Counted from the stretch's first letter, positions 9,990 to 20,797 are shown. The stretch is 64,000 bases of DNA from Yersinia frederiksenii ATCC 33641 (GCF_000754805.1 NZ_KN150731.1:1961559-2025558); one strand, 5' to 3'. The notes: generated by a model from the letters alone, not told the origin. Translations and numbers: made by a program.

Positions 9990-11006
9990 ATGACAATCCG
10001 CATAGCGATAAATGGCTTTGGCCGAATTGGCCGTAGTGTTTTACGTGCATTGTATGAATCAGGTCGCCGGGCAGAAATTTCAGTGGTTGCGATTAACGAG
10101 TTAGCTAATGCAGAAGGGATGGCCCATTTGTTGAAGTATGACTCCAGCCATGGGCGGTTTGCTTGGGATGTTCGTCAGGAATGTGACAAATTATACGTCG
10201 GGGACGATATTATCCGGCTGATACATCAGCCAGAAGTTGAGCAGTTACCCTGGGGTGAGTTAGGAATTGATGTTGTTCTGGATTGTAGCGGTGTGTATGG
10301 CAGCCGTGCAGATGGCGAGGCGCATTTAGCCTCCGGTGCTAAAAAGGTACTGTTTGCCCATCCCGGTGGCCACGATTTAGATGCTACGGTGGTTTATGGG
10401 GTTAATCATCAGGATTTACAGGCAGAGCATCGAATTGTTTCCAACGCTTCCTGTACCACCAACTGTATTATTCCTATTATTCAGTTGTTGGATGTGGCTT
10501 ATGGCATCGAGTCTGGCACTGTCACCACCATTCATTCATCAATGAATGACCAGCCGGTTATTGATGCTTATCATCAGGATTTACGTCGTACCCGAGCAGC
10601 AAGTCAGTCAATTATCCCGGTTGATACTAAACTGGCGGCAGGGATTACCCGTATTTTTCCGAAGTTTTGCGACAGGTTTGAAGCTATCTCGGTACGGGTG
10701 CCTACAATCAATGTCACAGCGATAGATTTAAGTGTTAGCGTGACAAGCCCGGTTGGCGTGGTTGAGGTTAACCAGCTTTTGCAAAAGGCAGCAAGAGGTT
10801 CATTTCGTGGTATAGTTGACTATACGGAATTACCATTGGTGTCGACGGATTTTAACCATGATCCGCACAGTGCGATTGTCGATTGTACTCAGACGCGGGT
10901 CAGTGGGCAGCACCTGATTAAGACGTTGGTATGGTGCGATAACGAATGGGGTTTCGCCAATAGAATGTTGGATACGACATTGGCGATGGCCAAAAGTGGT
11001 TTCTAG
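9990..11006 (+). CDS. epd: D-erythrose-4-phosphate dehydrogenase
   Basis: GAPDH-like NAD enzyme that oxidises erythrose 4-phosphate to 4-phosphoerythronate for pyridoxal phosphate synthesis. 338 residues with the N-terminal NAD fold [17 protein letters not shown], the catalytic cysteine in ASCTTNC, and C-terminal [14 protein letters not shown]. It is distinguished from GapA by its closest match to Epd and by being first in the epd-pgk-fbaA cluster. AGGAAG precedes the ATG. Confidence 0.96.
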   Translation: MTIRIAINGFGRIGRSVLRALYESGRRAEISVVAINELANAEGMAHLLKYDSSHGRFAWDVRQECDKLYVGDDIIRLIHQPEVEQLPWGELGIDVVLDCSGVYGSRADGEAHLASGAKKVLFAHPGGHDLDATVVYGVNHQDLQAEHRIVSNASCTTNCIIPIIQLLDVAYGIESGTVTTIHSSMNDQPVIDAYHQDLRRTRAASQSIIPVDTKLAAGITRIFPKFCDRFEAISVRVPTINVTAIDLSVSVTSPVGVVEVNQLLQKAARGSFRGIVDYTELPLVSTDFNHDPHSAIVDCTQTRVSGQHLIKTLVWCDNEWGFANRMLDTTLAMAKSGF

Positions 11007-11108
11007 TATGGCATGTTAACGTACTGTTTTTCCGTGGTTTATTGCGGTTGTTTCAGTGTTGATGTGCAGCTTATGCAACTTTAAAGAGAATCAACAAGAG
11101 GATTCACC

Positions 11109-12272
11109 ATGTCTGTAATTAAGATGACCGATCTGGATCTGGCTGGTAAGCGTGTGCTGATCCGTGCGGATCTCAATGTTCCGGTAAAAGATGGCAAAGT
11201 GACTTCTGATGCGCGTATCCGTGCATCTCTGCCAACAATTGAGATGGCACTGAAGCAAGGCGCTAAAGTAATGGTTACCTCTCACCTGGGTCGCCCGACC
11301 GAAGGCGAGTACAACGAAGAGTTCTCCTTGCTGCCAGTGGTTAACTACCTGAAAGACAAATTGTCTGCTCCGGTACGTCTGGCGAAAGATTATCTGGATG
11401 GCGTTGAGATTGCAGCTGGCGAGTTAGTTGTTTTGGAAAACGTTCGCTTTAACAAAGGCGAAAAGAAAGACGACGAAACGCTGTCCAAGAAATATGCCGC
11501 ACTGTGTGATGTGTATGTAATGGATGCTTTTGGTACCGCTCACCGTGCGCAAGCTTCTACTCACGGTGTCGGTAAATTTGCCCCTATCGCCTGTGCCGGC
11601 CCGCTGTTGTCAGCCGAGCTGGAAGCCTTGGGTAAAGCACTGGGTAATCCAGCGCGTCCAATGGTGGCTATCGTTGGTGGTTCTAAAGTTTCCACCAAAC
11701 TGACCGTGCTGGGTGCGTTGTCTAAAATTGCAGACCAACTGATTGTTGGTGGCGGTATCGCTAATACCTTCGTTGCCGCTCAAGGCAATAATGTCGGTAA
11801 ATCTCTGTATGAAGCAGACCTGATTCCAGAAGCTAAACGTCTGCTGGAAACTTGCGATATCCCAGTTCCTACCGATGTTCGTGTTGCTACCGAGTTCTCT
11901 GAAACTGCGGCTGCGACACTGAAACCTGCTAACCAAATCAAAGATGATGAGCAAATTCTGGATCTGGGCGACGAATCTGCGGAACGTCTGGCTGAGATCT
12001 TGAAAAATGCCAAAACCATTCTGTGGAATGGCCCAGTTGGTGTGTTCGAGTTCCCTAACTTCCGTAAAGGGACCGAGATCGTGGCTCGCGCCATCGCAGA
12101 GAGCGAAGCATTCTCTATCGCCGGCGGTGGTGACACTCTGGCAGCAATCGACTTGTTCGGTATCGCTGACCAAATCTCTTACATCTCTACCGGCGGCGGC
12201 GCTTTCCTTGAGTTCGTAGAAGGGAAAAAACTGCCAGCGGTCGTGATGCTGGAAGAGCGCGCTAAGCAGTAA
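11109..12272 (+). CDS. pgk: Phosphoglycerate kinase
   Basis: Glycolytic enzyme that transfers phosphate from 1,3-bisphosphoglycerate to ADP. 387 residues with [17 protein letters not shown] at the N-terminus, SHLGRP, and the C-terminal glycine-rich nucleotide loop ending [10 protein letters not shown]. It is about 100 bp after epd, as in the E. coli operon. A strong hairpin lies just after the stop. Confidence 0.98.
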   Translation: MSVIKMTDLDLAGKRVLIRADLNVPVKDGKVTSDARIRASLPTIEMALKQGAKVMVTSHLGRPTEGEYNEEFSLLPVVNYLKDKLSAPVRLAKDYLDGVEIAAGELVVLENVRFNKGEKKDDETLSKKYAALCDVYVMDAFGTAHRAQASTHGVGKFAPIACAGPLLSAELEALGKALGNPARPMVAIVGGSKVSTKLTVLGALSKIADQLIVGGGIANTFVAAQGNNVGKSLYEADLIPEAKRLLETCDIPVPTDVRVATEFSETAAATLKPANQIKDDEQILDLGDESAERLAEILKNAKTILWNGPVGVFEFPNFRKGTEIVARAIAESEAFSIAGGGDTLAAIDLFGIADQISYISTGGGAFLEFVEGKKLPAVVMLEERAKQ

Positions 12273-12280
12273 TTTAGATA

Positions 12281-12309
12281 ACGGGGGGCGAGAGCCGCCC
12301 GTTTCGCTT
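12281..12309 (+). terminator. Hairpin after pgk, possible attenuating terminator
   Basis: ACGGGGGGC-GAGA-GCCGCCCGT forms a nine-bp stem with one mismatch, followed by TTCGCTTTT. Partial read-through into fbaA, about 110 bp downstream, would fit the known operon. Confidence 0.6.
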
Positions 12310-12415
12310 TTCACTCATCGCCTGCGGGCTTTGAGTTGTGCGAAAACCGATTTACATTTAGGGCCTATCCTCCCGGATAGCTGCTATCTTCAGTCGACGA
12401 AACAGGACAACGTAC

Positions 12416-13495
12416 ATGTCTAAAATTTTTGATTTCGTAAAACCAGGTGTCATCACAGGTGATGACGTGCAGAAAGTGTTCGCAGTAGCCAAAGAAAACA
12501 ACTTTGCTCTGCCAGCAGTTAACTGTGTCGGCACCGACTCTATCAACGCAGTGCTGGAAACAGCAGCCAAAGTGCGTGCGCCAGTTATCGTTCAGTTCTC
12601 TAACGGTGGTGCAGCATTCATCGCAGGTAAAGGCGTGAAAACTGACGTGCCACAAGGCGCGGCAATTCTGGGCGCTATCTCTGGTGCACACCATGTACAC
12701 CAGATGGCTGAGCACTATGGTGTTCCAGTCATTCTGCATACCGACCATTGCGCTAAGAAATTGCTGCCATGGTTAGACGGCTTGTTGGATGCTGGCGAGA
12801 AACACTTTGCTGCAACCGGCAAACCACTGTTCTCTTCTCACATGATCGACCTGTCTGAAGAGTCCCTGGAAGAAAACATCGAAATCTGTAGCAAATACCT
12901 GACTCGTATGTCAAAAATCGGTATGACGCTGGAAATCGAACTGGGTTGTACTGGTGGTGAAGAAGATGGCGTAGACAACAGCCATATGGACGCATCTTCT
13001 CTGTATACTCAGCCGCAAGACGTTGATTATGCTTACGAAAAACTGAACGCAATCAGCCCACGTTTCACTATCGCTGCTTCTTTCGGTAACGTACATGGTG
13101 TTTACAAACCAGGTAACGTGAAACTGACCCCAACTATTCTGCGTGATTCTCAGGATTATGTTTCTAAGAAACACAATCTGCCGCACAACAGCCTGAACTT
13201 TGTGTTCCATGGCGGTTCAGGTTCTACTGCTGCTGAAATCAAAGAAGCCGTAAGCTACGGCGTAGTTAAAATGAATATCGACACCGATACCCAATGGGCA
13301 ACATGGGAAGGTATTCTGAGCTACTACAAGAAGAACGAAGGCTATCTGCAAGGCCAACTGGGTAACCCAGAAGGTGCTGACAAGCCGAACAAGAAATACT
13401 ACGACCCACGTGTGTGGCTGCGTTCTGCCCAGACCAGCATGATCACCCGTCTGGAATTGGCATTCAAAGAACTGAACGCAGTCGACGTACTGTAA
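12416..13495 (+). CDS. fbaA: Class II fructose-bisphosphate aldolase
   Basis: Zinc-dependent aldolase that interconverts fructose 1,6-bisphosphate with dihydroxyacetone phosphate and glyceraldehyde 3-phosphate. 359 residues, the usual length. HTDHC contributes active-site residues, TLEIELGCTGGEEDGVDNS follows, and VFHGGSGST provides later metal and phosphate contacts. It is the last gene of the glycolytic cluster and ends at a strong terminator. Confidence 0.98.
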   Translation: MSKIFDFVKPGVITGDDVQKVFAVAKENNFALPAVNCVGTDSINAVLETAAKVRAPVIVQFSNGGAAFIAGKGVKTDVPQGAAILGAISGAHHVHQMAEHYGVPVILHTDHCAKKLLPWLDGLLDAGEKHFAATGKPLFSSHMIDLSEESLEENIEICSKYLTRMSKIGMTLEIELGCTGGEEDGVDNSHMDASSLYTQPQDVDYAYEKLNAISPRFTIAASFGNVHGVYKPGNVKLTPTILRDSQDYVSKKHNLPHNSLNFVFHGGSGSTAAEIKEAVSYGVVKMNIDTDTQWATWEGILSYYKKNEGYLQGQLGNPEGADKPNKKYYDPRVWLRSAQTSMITRLELAFKELNAVDVL

Positions 13496-13518
13496 TTCAG
13501 CTTAGCTTTGAAGACCTA

Positions 13519-13541
13519 AAAGGCCCTACGGGGCCTTTTTT
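13519..13541 (+). terminator. Intrinsic terminator of fbaA
   Basis: AAAGGCCC-TACG-GGGCCTTT plus extra T residues. Confidence 0.92.
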
Positions 13542-13566
13542 CGCTTTGTGAGTGATTGAAAACGGT

Positions 13567-14463
13567 TTATGTTGGCTCGTCTTTACGCCAGATCGGCTTG
13601 TTAAGCTGCGTCGCCAAATCAATTAATACATCCATCTGCTCGTCTGTCTGCACCATCCGCGGCCCACCTTGTTCACGCAGGGCTTTAATTATTGACTCCA
13701 GGCTCAGTGATGATTTTGGGTTGATCAATTCCATTGCGGCAATAAGTTGCCCGGTACGGCCAACACCGGCGCTACAATGAATTACTGGTAAAGTTTTACA
13801 TTCAGCTTCAACGGCTTGACTCCCCTGTTTTTTGAAACTATCAAGTGCCCGCAGGTGTAGCTGTGTAACCTCTTGGGCCAATGTTTGTATGGTGTTTTTG
13901 TCGAAAGCGGTATGGTCTTGCCAGTTTTTAACATGAGCGATATTTATTGGTATTGTTTTATTTTTGGCATCTTTCAATTTCATTTCATAGCAATCAATAT
14001 CAATCTTATCTACCAGCTTTGATATCCAGTTTTTCTTAGTTCCTTCCTGACTGAAATAATCTGGATGCGGTAATGGATATTTGTGAAATGAATTATCCAG
14101 CATATTGTTATCAGCAATAATGACGACTAAAGTTACGCGTTTTTCTGCCAGCATTGCTTTAAAATCGCTGACGCCAGAAGCCGTAGGATATTGGCTACGT
14201 ATCACTCCCTTATCTGTTCCTAGCTGTATATGGTTAGCGGGTAGAGCAATATTGTTGGGTGCCATGATAGCGGTTTCTATCGGTGTGGTTATGTCGGAAT
14301 ATCTTTGATTCTCCTTGTTTATTATTTGGTTTCTGTCATTCCATATTAAGCTCTGCTGATGGGAGTTAAGCGAATCTAGTAGATTTTGGGCGTCTGTTTT
14401 GGGCTGGTTATCTTTAATAGGATTCAGGTTGAGGGGAAGGTGGAATGGTTTAATTTTAGGCAT
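13567..14463 (-). CDS. YopH/SptP-type protein tyrosine phosphatase, chromosomal
   Basis: 298 residues. The C-terminal two thirds match the YopH catalytic domain: RSQYP near residue 90, general-acid loop N-W181-Q-D183, the P-loop H-C230-S-A-G-V-G-R236-T, and the Q-loop MVQTDEQMDVLI with Q272 and Q276. The D183-to-C230 distance of 47 equals that of YopH D356-C403. The WPD proline is Gln here. The N-terminal part, about 80 residues, is far shorter than YopH's secretion/chaperone/adhesion region and I do not recognise it. The gene is inserted between fbaA and mscS, where E. coli has none. A phosphatase, YspP, is secreted by the Ysa type III system of Y. enterocolitica; this could be its relative, but no type III genes are in the window. 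No strong ribosome-binding site is seen. Confidence 0.9.
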   Translation of the reverse strand: MPKIKPFHLPLNLNPIKDNQPKTDAQNLLDSLNSHQQSLIWNDRNQIINKENQRYSDITTPIETAIMAPNNIALPANHIQLGTDKGVIRSQYPTASGVSDFKAMLAEKRVTLVVIIADNNMLDNSFHKYPLPHPDYFSQEGTKKNWISKLVDKIDIDCYEMKLKDAKNKTIPINIAHVKNWQDHTAFDKNTIQTLAQEVTQLHLRALDSFKKQGSQAVEAECKTLPVIHCSAGVGRTGQLIAAMELINPKSSLSLESIIKALREQGGPRMVQTDEQMDVLIDLATQLNKPIWRKDEPT

Positions 14464-14738
14464 GGATTTTTTCTCAATGAGTGAACAGGATGGCCTAACT
14501 CCCTCATGCTAAATCTCTCCAGCTAATGTTTATTCTATAAATACTCTATTTTTTCTATGAGCTGAAACTAGCTAATATTGCTTCAAGCAAGAGTAGTGAT
14601 ATTTATTTATTACTATCAAAATTGGCAACACATCCTATTGTTCGTTACCCTAAACAGGCATGACTACCCTATTAGTCATCAATTGGTGGTAAATTTTGCG
14701 TAATCTCCCCTGTGGGAACTTTTTTGTGGATGGTTAAA

Positions 14739-15608
14739 ATGGAAGAACTAAACGTAGTTGATAGTATCAATGACGCCAGTACTTGGTTTATTGATAATCA
14801 GGATTTACTGATTCAATATGCCGTTAATCTTGTTGCGGCGCTGTTGATCCTGATTGTCGGTTCGATCATTGCCAAGGTTGTATCTCGCATGCTTGGCCGG
14901 GTCATGAAATTACGTGGTATTGATATCACGGTTGCAGATTTTCTGGCAGCGATGGTGCGCTACAGTATTCTGGCCTTTACCATTGTGGCGGTGCTTGGCC
15001 GTCTTGGTGTGCAAACCGCCTCGGTGATTGCAGTTATCGGTGCCGCTGGCTTGGCCGTCGGTTTGGCGCTGCAAGGTTCTCTGTCCAACTTTGCTGCAGG
15101 CGTATTGCTGGTGGCCTTCCGTCCGTTTAAAGCGGGTGAGTATGTCGATCTGGGCGGTGTCGCCGGTACTGTGGTGCAGGTGCAGATTTTCTCAACCACT
15201 CTGCGCACCGTAGATGATAAAATCATCGTGGTGCCAAATGGTAAAATTATTGCCAACAACATCATCAATACCAGCCGCGAACCGAATCGCCGTACAGATA
15301 TGGTTGTTGGTGTGGCTTATGATGCTGATATTGATGTGGTAAAAAAAGTATTGGGTGACATCATTGCCGCTGATTCACGCATCATGCACGACAAAGGGGT
15401 GACGATACGTCTGAATGAGATGGCACCTTCATCATTGAATTTCACCGTGCGTGTCTGGACCACCAACGGTGACGCAATGGACGTGTATTGGGATCTGATG
15501 GAGAATTTCAAACGCGCGCTGGATGCTAATAAAATTGGTATTCCTTACCCGCAGATGGATGTGCATTTGCATCAGGTAACCCCCGCAGAATCTAATACAG
15601 CAGCATGA
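14739..15608 (+). CDS. mscS: Small-conductance mechanosensitive channel MscS
   Basis: Inner-membrane channel that opens under hypo-osmotic stress. The start [12 protein letters not shown] matches E. coli MscS; in-frame codons back to 14712 add only unrelated residues. 289 residues with three N-terminal membrane helices, the pore helix [20 protein letters not shown], and the cytoplasmic beta domain [19 protein letters not shown]. It is monocistronic between the phosphatase islet and argO. Confidence 0.96.
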   Translation: MEELNVVDSINDASTWFIDNQDLLIQYAVNLVAALLILIVGSIIAKVVSRMLGRVMKLRGIDITVADFLAAMVRYSILAFTIVAVLGRLGVQTASVIAVIGAAGLAVGLALQGSLSNFAAGVLLVAFRPFKAGEYVDLGGVAGTVVQVQIFSTTLRTVDDKIIVVPNGKIIANNIINTSREPNRRTDMVVGVAYDADIDVVKKVLGDIIAADSRIMHDKGVTIRLNEMAPSSLNFTVRVWTTNGDAMDVYWDLMENFKRALDANKIGIPYPQMDVHLHQVTPAESNTAA

Positions 15609-15624
15609 AATAAATAATAGCGAT

Positions 15625-15655
15625 ACGGGCTGCTATTGGGCCCGTTTCTCTCCTT
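15625..15655 (+). terminator. Probable terminator of mscS
   Basis: ACGGGC-loop-GCCCGT followed by a T/C-rich tail, 17 bp after the stop. Confidence 0.65.
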
Positions 15656-15811
15656 TTCTTCTCATCCATCTGGCTCTATTTTCTAATTATAAGTTTTACT
15701 TATAGTTGATAAGAAATATCAATTTCCTCTGATGGTAATCTCCCCGTAATATGCTGCTCATTGCTTTCCTATTCCCTCGGTCAATACTGAGGATTATTTA
15801 AAGGTAACAGT

Positions 15812-16429
15812 ATGTTAGCTATTTATTTGCAAGGTTTTGCTCTCAGTGCTGCGATGATTTTGCCCCTAGGACCGCAAAATGCCTTTGTGATGAATCAGGG
15901 AATTAAGCGGCAGCACCATTTAATGAGCGCCGGGCTTTGTGCTCTCAGTGACATCATCTTGATTTGCGCTGGTATTTTTGGTGGCAGCGCTTTATTGAGC
16001 CGCTCGCCATTACTGCTAGCACTGGTAACTTGGGGCGGGGTGGCATTCCTATTGTGGTATGGCTGGGGAGCCGTCGTGGCTGCCTGGCGTGGGGATAATA
16101 TCTCCGCCTCTGCTGTCGCAGGTGCTCAAGGGCGCTGGCGTATCATCGTGACACTATTGGCAGTCACCTGGCTTAATCCACATGTTTATCTCGATACTTT
16201 TGTGGTGCTGGGGAGTCTCGGCGGTCAGCTATTGCCTGATGTGCGACCCTGGTTTGCGTTCGGTGCTGTAAGCGCCTCTGTTACATGGTTTTTTGCATTG
16301 GCGCTACTGGCTGCATGGTTATCACCGTGGTTAAACCGCCCAACTTCGCAGCGAGTGATTAATCTGCTGGTAGGTGGCGTGATGTGGTTTATTGCTTTCC
16401 AGTTAGCGAGTCAGGGATTAAATCTGTGA
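15812..16429 (+). CDS. argO: Arginine exporter ArgO (LysE family)
   Basis: 205-residue inner-membrane protein with six hydrophobic segments and the LysE-family start [21 protein letters not shown]. ArgO exports arginine and the toxic analogue canavanine, and is activated by ArgP with arginine in E. coli; argP lies one gene away here. TAAAGGTAA precedes the start. Confidence 0.94.
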   Translation: MLAIYLQGFALSAAMILPLGPQNAFVMNQGIKRQHHLMSAGLCALSDIILICAGIFGGSALLSRSPLLLALVTWGGVAFLLWYGWGAVVAAWRGDNISASAVAGAQGRWRIIVTLLAVTWLNPHVYLDTFVVLGSLGGQLLPDVRPWFAFGAVSASVTWFFALALLAAWLSPWLNRPTSQRVINLLVGGVMWFIAFQLASQGLNL

Positions 16430-16632
16430 GTTTTTATCATTAATCTGAATCCCATGGCTCCTAAGATATGCTACGGTTGATATGTTAATTTGGGTTATTG
16501 ACGGCAAATTAATCATGTTGCCAATGAGAGTCAAGTGAGTGTAATTAACTGCAAATATATTTGTGACTAATTTAATTCACTGGTTATCTAACCGCAGCAG
16601 ACTTATTTGTCATGCATATTTTAGGAGGCTCC

Positions 16633-17385
16633 GTGAAGTTGAAGACATTGGCTTTGGCCGCAATGATGGGATTAGGGACGTTACCTTTGGCGCTACAAGT
16701 TCAAGCTGCCGAAGTGCCAGAAGGGCCGCATGTTGTCACCTCCGGTACTGCCAGTGTGGATGCGACCCCGGATATTGCTACTATCGCAATTGAAGTCAGC
16801 GTATCTGCCAAAGATGCCGCAGATGCCAAAAAACAGGCAGATACCCGCGTGGCGCAATATTTTGATTTCCTGCGTAAAAGTGGCATTGATAAGAAAGACA
16901 TCAATGCGGCTAATATCCGTACTCAACCTGAATACGATTACCAGAAAACCGGTGAAGCAGTATTGAAAGGCTACCGTGCGGTGCGTCAGGTTCAGGTCAC
17001 ACTGCGCCAGCTCGATAAATTGAATGAATTACTGGATGGGGCGCTAAAATCGGGTCTTAATGAGATTCGTGCCGTAGAGCTTGGTGTGGCTAATCCAGAG
17101 ACTTACCGTGAACAAGCACGTAAAAAGGCCATCGATAACGCGATTAGCCAGGCAGGTTCTCTGGCCGAAGGATTTAAGGTCAAACTGGGGCCGGTGTACA
17201 GCATTCGCTATCATGTGGCTAACTACCAGCCAATGCCGGTAGCGCGTATGTTTAAGAGTGCCGAAGCTGCACCGGCAATGGATGCTGCTCAAACTTACGA
17301 ACAGCAAACCATCCATTTTGATGATCAGGTTGATGTGGTGTTTGAGCTACAAACCAGCACCAGCACTCCAGCCGCTGCTAAATAA
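16633..17385 (+). CDS. yggE: Periplasmic SIMPL-domain protein YggE
   Basis: I choose the GTG at 16633: it has AGGAGG four bases upstream and gives MKLKTLALAAMMG, matching the E. coli YggE signal peptide; an ATG at 16612 lacks this. 250 residues with a signal peptide ending near ALQVQA and a SIMPL domain (VTSGTASVDATPDIATIAIEV). In E. coli YggE is linked to reduced oxidative stress, without a known biochemical activity. The stop is one base from the convergent argP stop. Confidence 0.93.
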   Translation: MKLKTLALAAMMGLGTLPLALQVQAAEVPEGPHVVTSGTASVDATPDIATIAIEVSVSAKDAADAKKQADTRVAQYFDFLRKSGIDKKDINAANIRTQPEYDYQKTGEAVLKGYRAVRQVQVTLRQLDKLNELLDGALKSGLNEIRAVELGVANPETYREQARKKAIDNAISQAGSLAEGFKVKLGPVYSIRYHVANYQPMPVARMFKSAEAAPAMDAAQTYEQQTIHFDDQVDVVFELQTSTSTPAAAK

Positions 17386-17386
17386 G

Positions 17387-18280
17387 CTAGTCTTGCCGTA
17401 AAACCTGACGCCCGTAAGATAACAGGGCGTCAGTGACCTTTCTCATTGTTCGGCTTTCTGGCGCAAATCGGTGCCAGAACAGCATCCGCCGTTGCAATAG
17501 CCCTGGCGTCAAATTAATCAGCTCACCGGATGCCAACTCTTTTTCGATTTGCAGATGCGGGATCATACAGCAAGTGGTGCCTTGTCTTGCCAACTGCACA
17601 AAGGCTTCCGACGAGTTAACGATATGGCAGGGCACACTGCCCGGCGATAAATCAAAATTCTGCTGCAAAAACGCCTGATGCATATCATCCAAATGGTCAA
17701 AAGCAACTGCCGGTGCTTTCAACAATGCCGAGCGCGTGACGCCATTGGGAAAATACCGTTCAGCGAAGGGCTTAGATGCCACAAACAGATAATCCAGCGC
17801 CCCCAATTGGTCGACCAAACAGCTCGGCAGGGGTTGAGGTTGGATACTGACTGCGCCCACGACTTCGCCGCGACGTAGCCGCTCTTGTGTTCGGGTTTCA
17901 TCTTCAACTTGCAGGTTGAGCCGAATCGGTGAGTCTGCCAGTACCGGTTTCAATGCTGGCAGCAGCCAGGTCGCCAAACTGTCGGCATTGACCGCCAATG
18001 ACAGCAATAGCGGAGTATCGCCGCCACTATCATTACCGAGCCACTCTTCCTCCAGCAGTTCAACCTGATGCAGTAGTGCGAGCAGTTTCTGCCCTTGTTC
18101 GGTCGGGCGAGGTGGCACAGTGCGCACCAGCAGTGGCTGACCGAACAGGTTCTCTAACTGCTTAATGCGTTGAGATACCGCCGATTGGGTGATACAGAGT
18201 TTTTGTGCCGCGCGTTCAAAGCCGCGTTCACGGATCACCGCGTCCAGCGCTTGTAGCGTACGGTAGTCTGGGCGTTTCAT
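17387..18280 (-). CDS. argP: LysR-type regulator ArgP (IciA)
   Basis: 297 residues from [20 protein letters not shown], the E. coli length. The HTH is at residues 15-40 ([20 protein letters not shown]), followed by a LysR substrate domain. An ATG nine bases earlier abuts the GGAGAG site directly, so the second ATG has better spacing. ArgP activates argO with arginine and is antagonised by lysine; argO is nearby. It is divergent from rpiA. Confidence 0.96.
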   Translation of the reverse strand: MKRPDYRTLQALDAVIRERGFERAAQKLCITQSAVSQRIKQLENLFGQPLLVRTVPPRPTEQGQKLLALLHQVELLEEEWLGNDSGGDTPLLLSLAVNADSLATWLLPALKPVLADSPIRLNLQVEDETRTQERLRRGEVVGAVSIQPQPLPSCLVDQLGALDYLFVASKPFAERYFPNGVTRSALLKAPAVAFDHLDDMHQAFLQQNFDLSPGSVPCHIVNSSEAFVQLARQGTTCCMIPHLQIEKELASGELINLTPGLLQRRMLFWHRFAPESRTMRKVTDALLSYGRQVLRQD

Positions 18281-18499
18281 CGGAGTCATCTCTCCAAATA
18301 TTAAGTTAATAAGGCACTATGCCACATTTTGATCATTTTTCTATGTTTGAATACCTCGGTACCCATCATAAATAAACCGGCATAACTGTGATCTTGCTAG
18401 AATTAACCGTGCTCCAAATGGGCTTTATTGCGACGATTTTTGGCGTATATGCTCTATAATGACCTCAGGTTTTCTTTCATATCAAGGCGCGAACATACC

Positions 18500-19162
18500 A
18501 TGACTCAGGATGAACTTAAAAAAGCAGTGGGCTGGGCAGCATTAGATTATGTTAAACCCGGCACTATTGTTGGGGTTGGCACCGGCTCAACCGCAGCGCA
18601 TTTTATTGATGCGCTTGGCTCTATCAAAGGTCAAATTGAAGGGGCAGTTTCTAGCTCTGACGCCTCAACCGCCAAGCTGAAAAGTTACGGTATTCAGGTC
18701 TTTGATTGCAATGAAGTCGATGTGCTGGATATCTATGTTGATGGTGCTGATGAAATTAACGGTCAGATGCAGATGATTAAAGGCGGTGGTGCAGCATTGA
18801 CCCGCGAAAAAATTATTGCGGCCATTGCCCGTAAGTTTATTTGTATCGCTGATGCATCCAAGCAAGTTGATGTATTGGGGAGATTTCCGCTGCCGGTAGA
18901 AGTTATCCCTATGGCCCGTTCTTATGTTGCCCGCGAGTTGGTTAAGTTGGGTGGCCTACCAGAATATCGCCAAAATGTTCTGACGGATAACGGCAATGTT
19001 ATTTTGGATGTCCATAATCTGACGATTTTGGATGCCATTGCACTAGAAAACAAAATTAATGGTATCGCCGGTGTTGTTACGGTAGGGCTTTTTGCCAACC
19101 GCGGTGCTGATGTGGCACTGATTGGTACCGCCGACGGCGTTAAGACCGTCGTTCTTAAGTGA
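18500..19162 (+). CDS. rpiA: Ribose-5-phosphate isomerase A
   Basis: Interconverts ribose 5-phosphate and ribulose 5-phosphate. [20 protein letters not shown] matches E. coli RpiA; upstream in-frame codons back to 18428 are not conserved. 220 residues with [15 protein letters not shown] (phosphate binding), DGADEIN and [12 protein letters not shown] at the active site. A terminator follows before the serA promoter region. Confidence 0.97.
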   Translation: MTQDELKKAVGWAALDYVKPGTIVGVGTGSTAAHFIDALGSIKGQIEGAVSSSDASTAKLKSYGIQVFDCNEVDVLDIYVDGADEINGQMQMIKGGGAALTREKIIAAIARKFICIADASKQVDVLGRFPLPVEVIPMARSYVARELVKLGGLPEYRQNVLTDNGNVILDVHNLTILDAIALENKINGIAGVVTVGLFANRGADVALIGTADGVKTVVLK

Positions 19163-19177
19163 ACGGATAAACCTTGT

Positions 19178-19214
19178 TCAGGGTGTGGTTGATTGACTCA
19201 CCCTGATAATTTTT
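19178..19214 (+). terminator. Intrinsic terminator of rpiA
   Basis: TCAGGGTG and CACCCTGA pair across a 13-nt loop, followed by TAATTTTT. Confidence 0.75.
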
Positions 19215-19246
19215 GCCTTTAAATATCTTTTCTTAAAATGGTCAAA

Positions 19247-19268
19247 TTTGGTGATATATATCACATTT
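19247..19268. promoter_or_regulatory. CRP-type site upstream of serA
   Basis: The perfect palindrome GTGATATATATCAC sits inside TTTGGTGATATATATCACAT, close to the CRP consensus TGTGA-N6-TCACA with one mismatch. In E. coli serA is controlled by CRP and Lrp. The site is about 210 bp upstream of serA. Confidence 0.6.
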
Positions 19269-19474
19269 ACTCATTTCGTTTTCTTAACCTGCCACTAACT
19301 CTCTCCTCACCAGTTTTTTATTCCAGAAATTAACATTTGCACTGTTTGTTATGCTGATAGGTAAGCAATCGTTTGTATTGCTGCTCGCGTAATATTTGTT
19401 ATGTTGGCTGGGTGCTGACCGGATTCATTCGATATCGGCAGCCACATCTGAAGTCTGAAAATAGGGTCGGGGAC

Positions 19475-20716
19475 ATGGCAAAAGTATCACTGGAGAAAGA
19501 CAGAATTAAGTTTCTGTTAGTGGAAGGGGTGCACCAGAGCACGGTTGATAATCTGCGTGCAGCCGGTTATAGCAATATTGAATATCATAAAGGTGCCTTA
19601 GACACCGAGTCACTGAAAGAGTCTATTCGTGATGCTCACTTCGTCGGGATTCGATCGCGCACGCATCTGTCCGAAGAAGTTTTTGCTGCAGCAGAAAAAT
19701 TGGTTGCAGTAGGTTGTTTCTGTATCGGTACCAATCAGGTTGATTTAGCTGCGGCCACCAAACGTGGTGTGCCGGTATTCAATGCACCTTTCTCCAATAC
19801 CCGTTCGGTAGCCGAAATGGTACTGGGTGAGTTACTGCTGATGTTCCGTGGCATTCCCTCCGCTAACGCCAAAGCACATCGTGGTGAGTGGAATAAGCTG
19901 GCGGTAGGCTCCTATGAAGCCCGTGGCAAGAAACTGGGTATCATTGGCTATGGTCATATCGGTACTCAGTTGGGTATTCTGGCTGAAAGTGTCGGTATGA
20001 AAGTATTCTTCTACGACATCGAAAATAAGTTGTCGTTAGGGAATGCACAGCAGGTTCGCCATCTGTCCGATTTACTGAATATGAGTGATGTGATTAGCCT
20101 GCATGTGCCGGAAAATCACTCCACTAAAAATATGATTGGCCCTGAGCAGTTGGCACTGATGAAGCCGGGCGCGATGCTGATTAACGCCTCGCGTGGTACC
20201 GTAGTTGATATCCCTGCGCTGTGTGATGCATTGGCCAGTAATCATTTGGCTGGTGCGGCCATTGACGTTTTCCCTGAAGAGCCAGCAACCAATAAAGACC
20301 CGTTCAATTCACCTTTGTGCGAGTTTGATAATGTGTTATTGACTCCGCATATTGGTGGTTCCACTCAGGAAGCACAGGAAAATATCGGTGATGAAGTCGC
20401 CGGTAAACTGGCGAAATATTCTGACAACGGTTCAACGCTGTCGGCGGTTAACTTCCCGGAAGTTTCACTGCCAGCTCATGGCGATAATACCCGCCGCTTG
20501 CTGCATATCCATGAGAACCGCCCAGGCATTCTGACCAGCATCAACAAGATTTTTGCTGAGCAGAACGTCAACATCGCCGCGCAGTATCTGCAAACCAGCG
20601 CTGAAATCGGTTATGTCGTTATCGATGTTGAAACTGATGATGCGGAAAATGCAGAAAAAGCATTGCAGGCAATGAAGGCTATTCCAGGAACGATTCGCGC
20701 ACGTTTGCTTTACTAA
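19475..20716 (+). CDS. serA: D-3-phosphoglycerate dehydrogenase
   Basis: First step of serine synthesis. The start MAKVSLEKDRIKFLLVEGVHQ matches E. coli SerA; earlier in-frame codons from 19373 are not conserved. 413 residues with the NAD fold LGIIGYGHIGTQLGILAE, catalytic region LINASRGTVVD and TPHIGGSTQEAQENIG, and a C-terminal ACT domain (RLLHIHENRPGILTSINKIF) that binds serine for feedback inhibition. Confidence 0.98.
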   Translation: MAKVSLEKDRIKFLLVEGVHQSTVDNLRAAGYSNIEYHKGALDTESLKESIRDAHFVGIRSRTHLSEEVFAAAEKLVAVGCFCIGTNQVDLAAATKRGVPVFNAPFSNTRSVAEMVLGELLLMFRGIPSANAKAHRGEWNKLAVGSYEARGKKLGIIGYGHIGTQLGILAESVGMKVFFYDIENKLSLGNAQQVRHLSDLLNMSDVISLHVPENHSTKNMIGPEQLALMKPGAMLINASRGTVVDIPALCDALASNHLAGAAIDVFPEEPATNKDPFNSPLCEFDNVLLTPHIGGSTQEAQENIGDEVAGKLAKYSDNGSTLSAVNFPEVSLPAHGDNTRRLLHIHENRPGILTSINKIFAEQNVNIAAQYLQTSAEIGYVVIDVETDDAENAEKALQAMKAIPGTIRARLLY

Positions 20717-20797
20717 TCTACTCTTTGATTTTGGCGTTTGCGGCTTGGCTGCAACGTCAATGTCATGTGGTGTATAAGTTCTTAAGAAATGGCTAAG

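Noticed and set aside
11610..12314. 234-codon minus-strand ORF
   Set aside because: Entirely antisense to pgk, a high-codon-bias gene in which long shadow frames are common.
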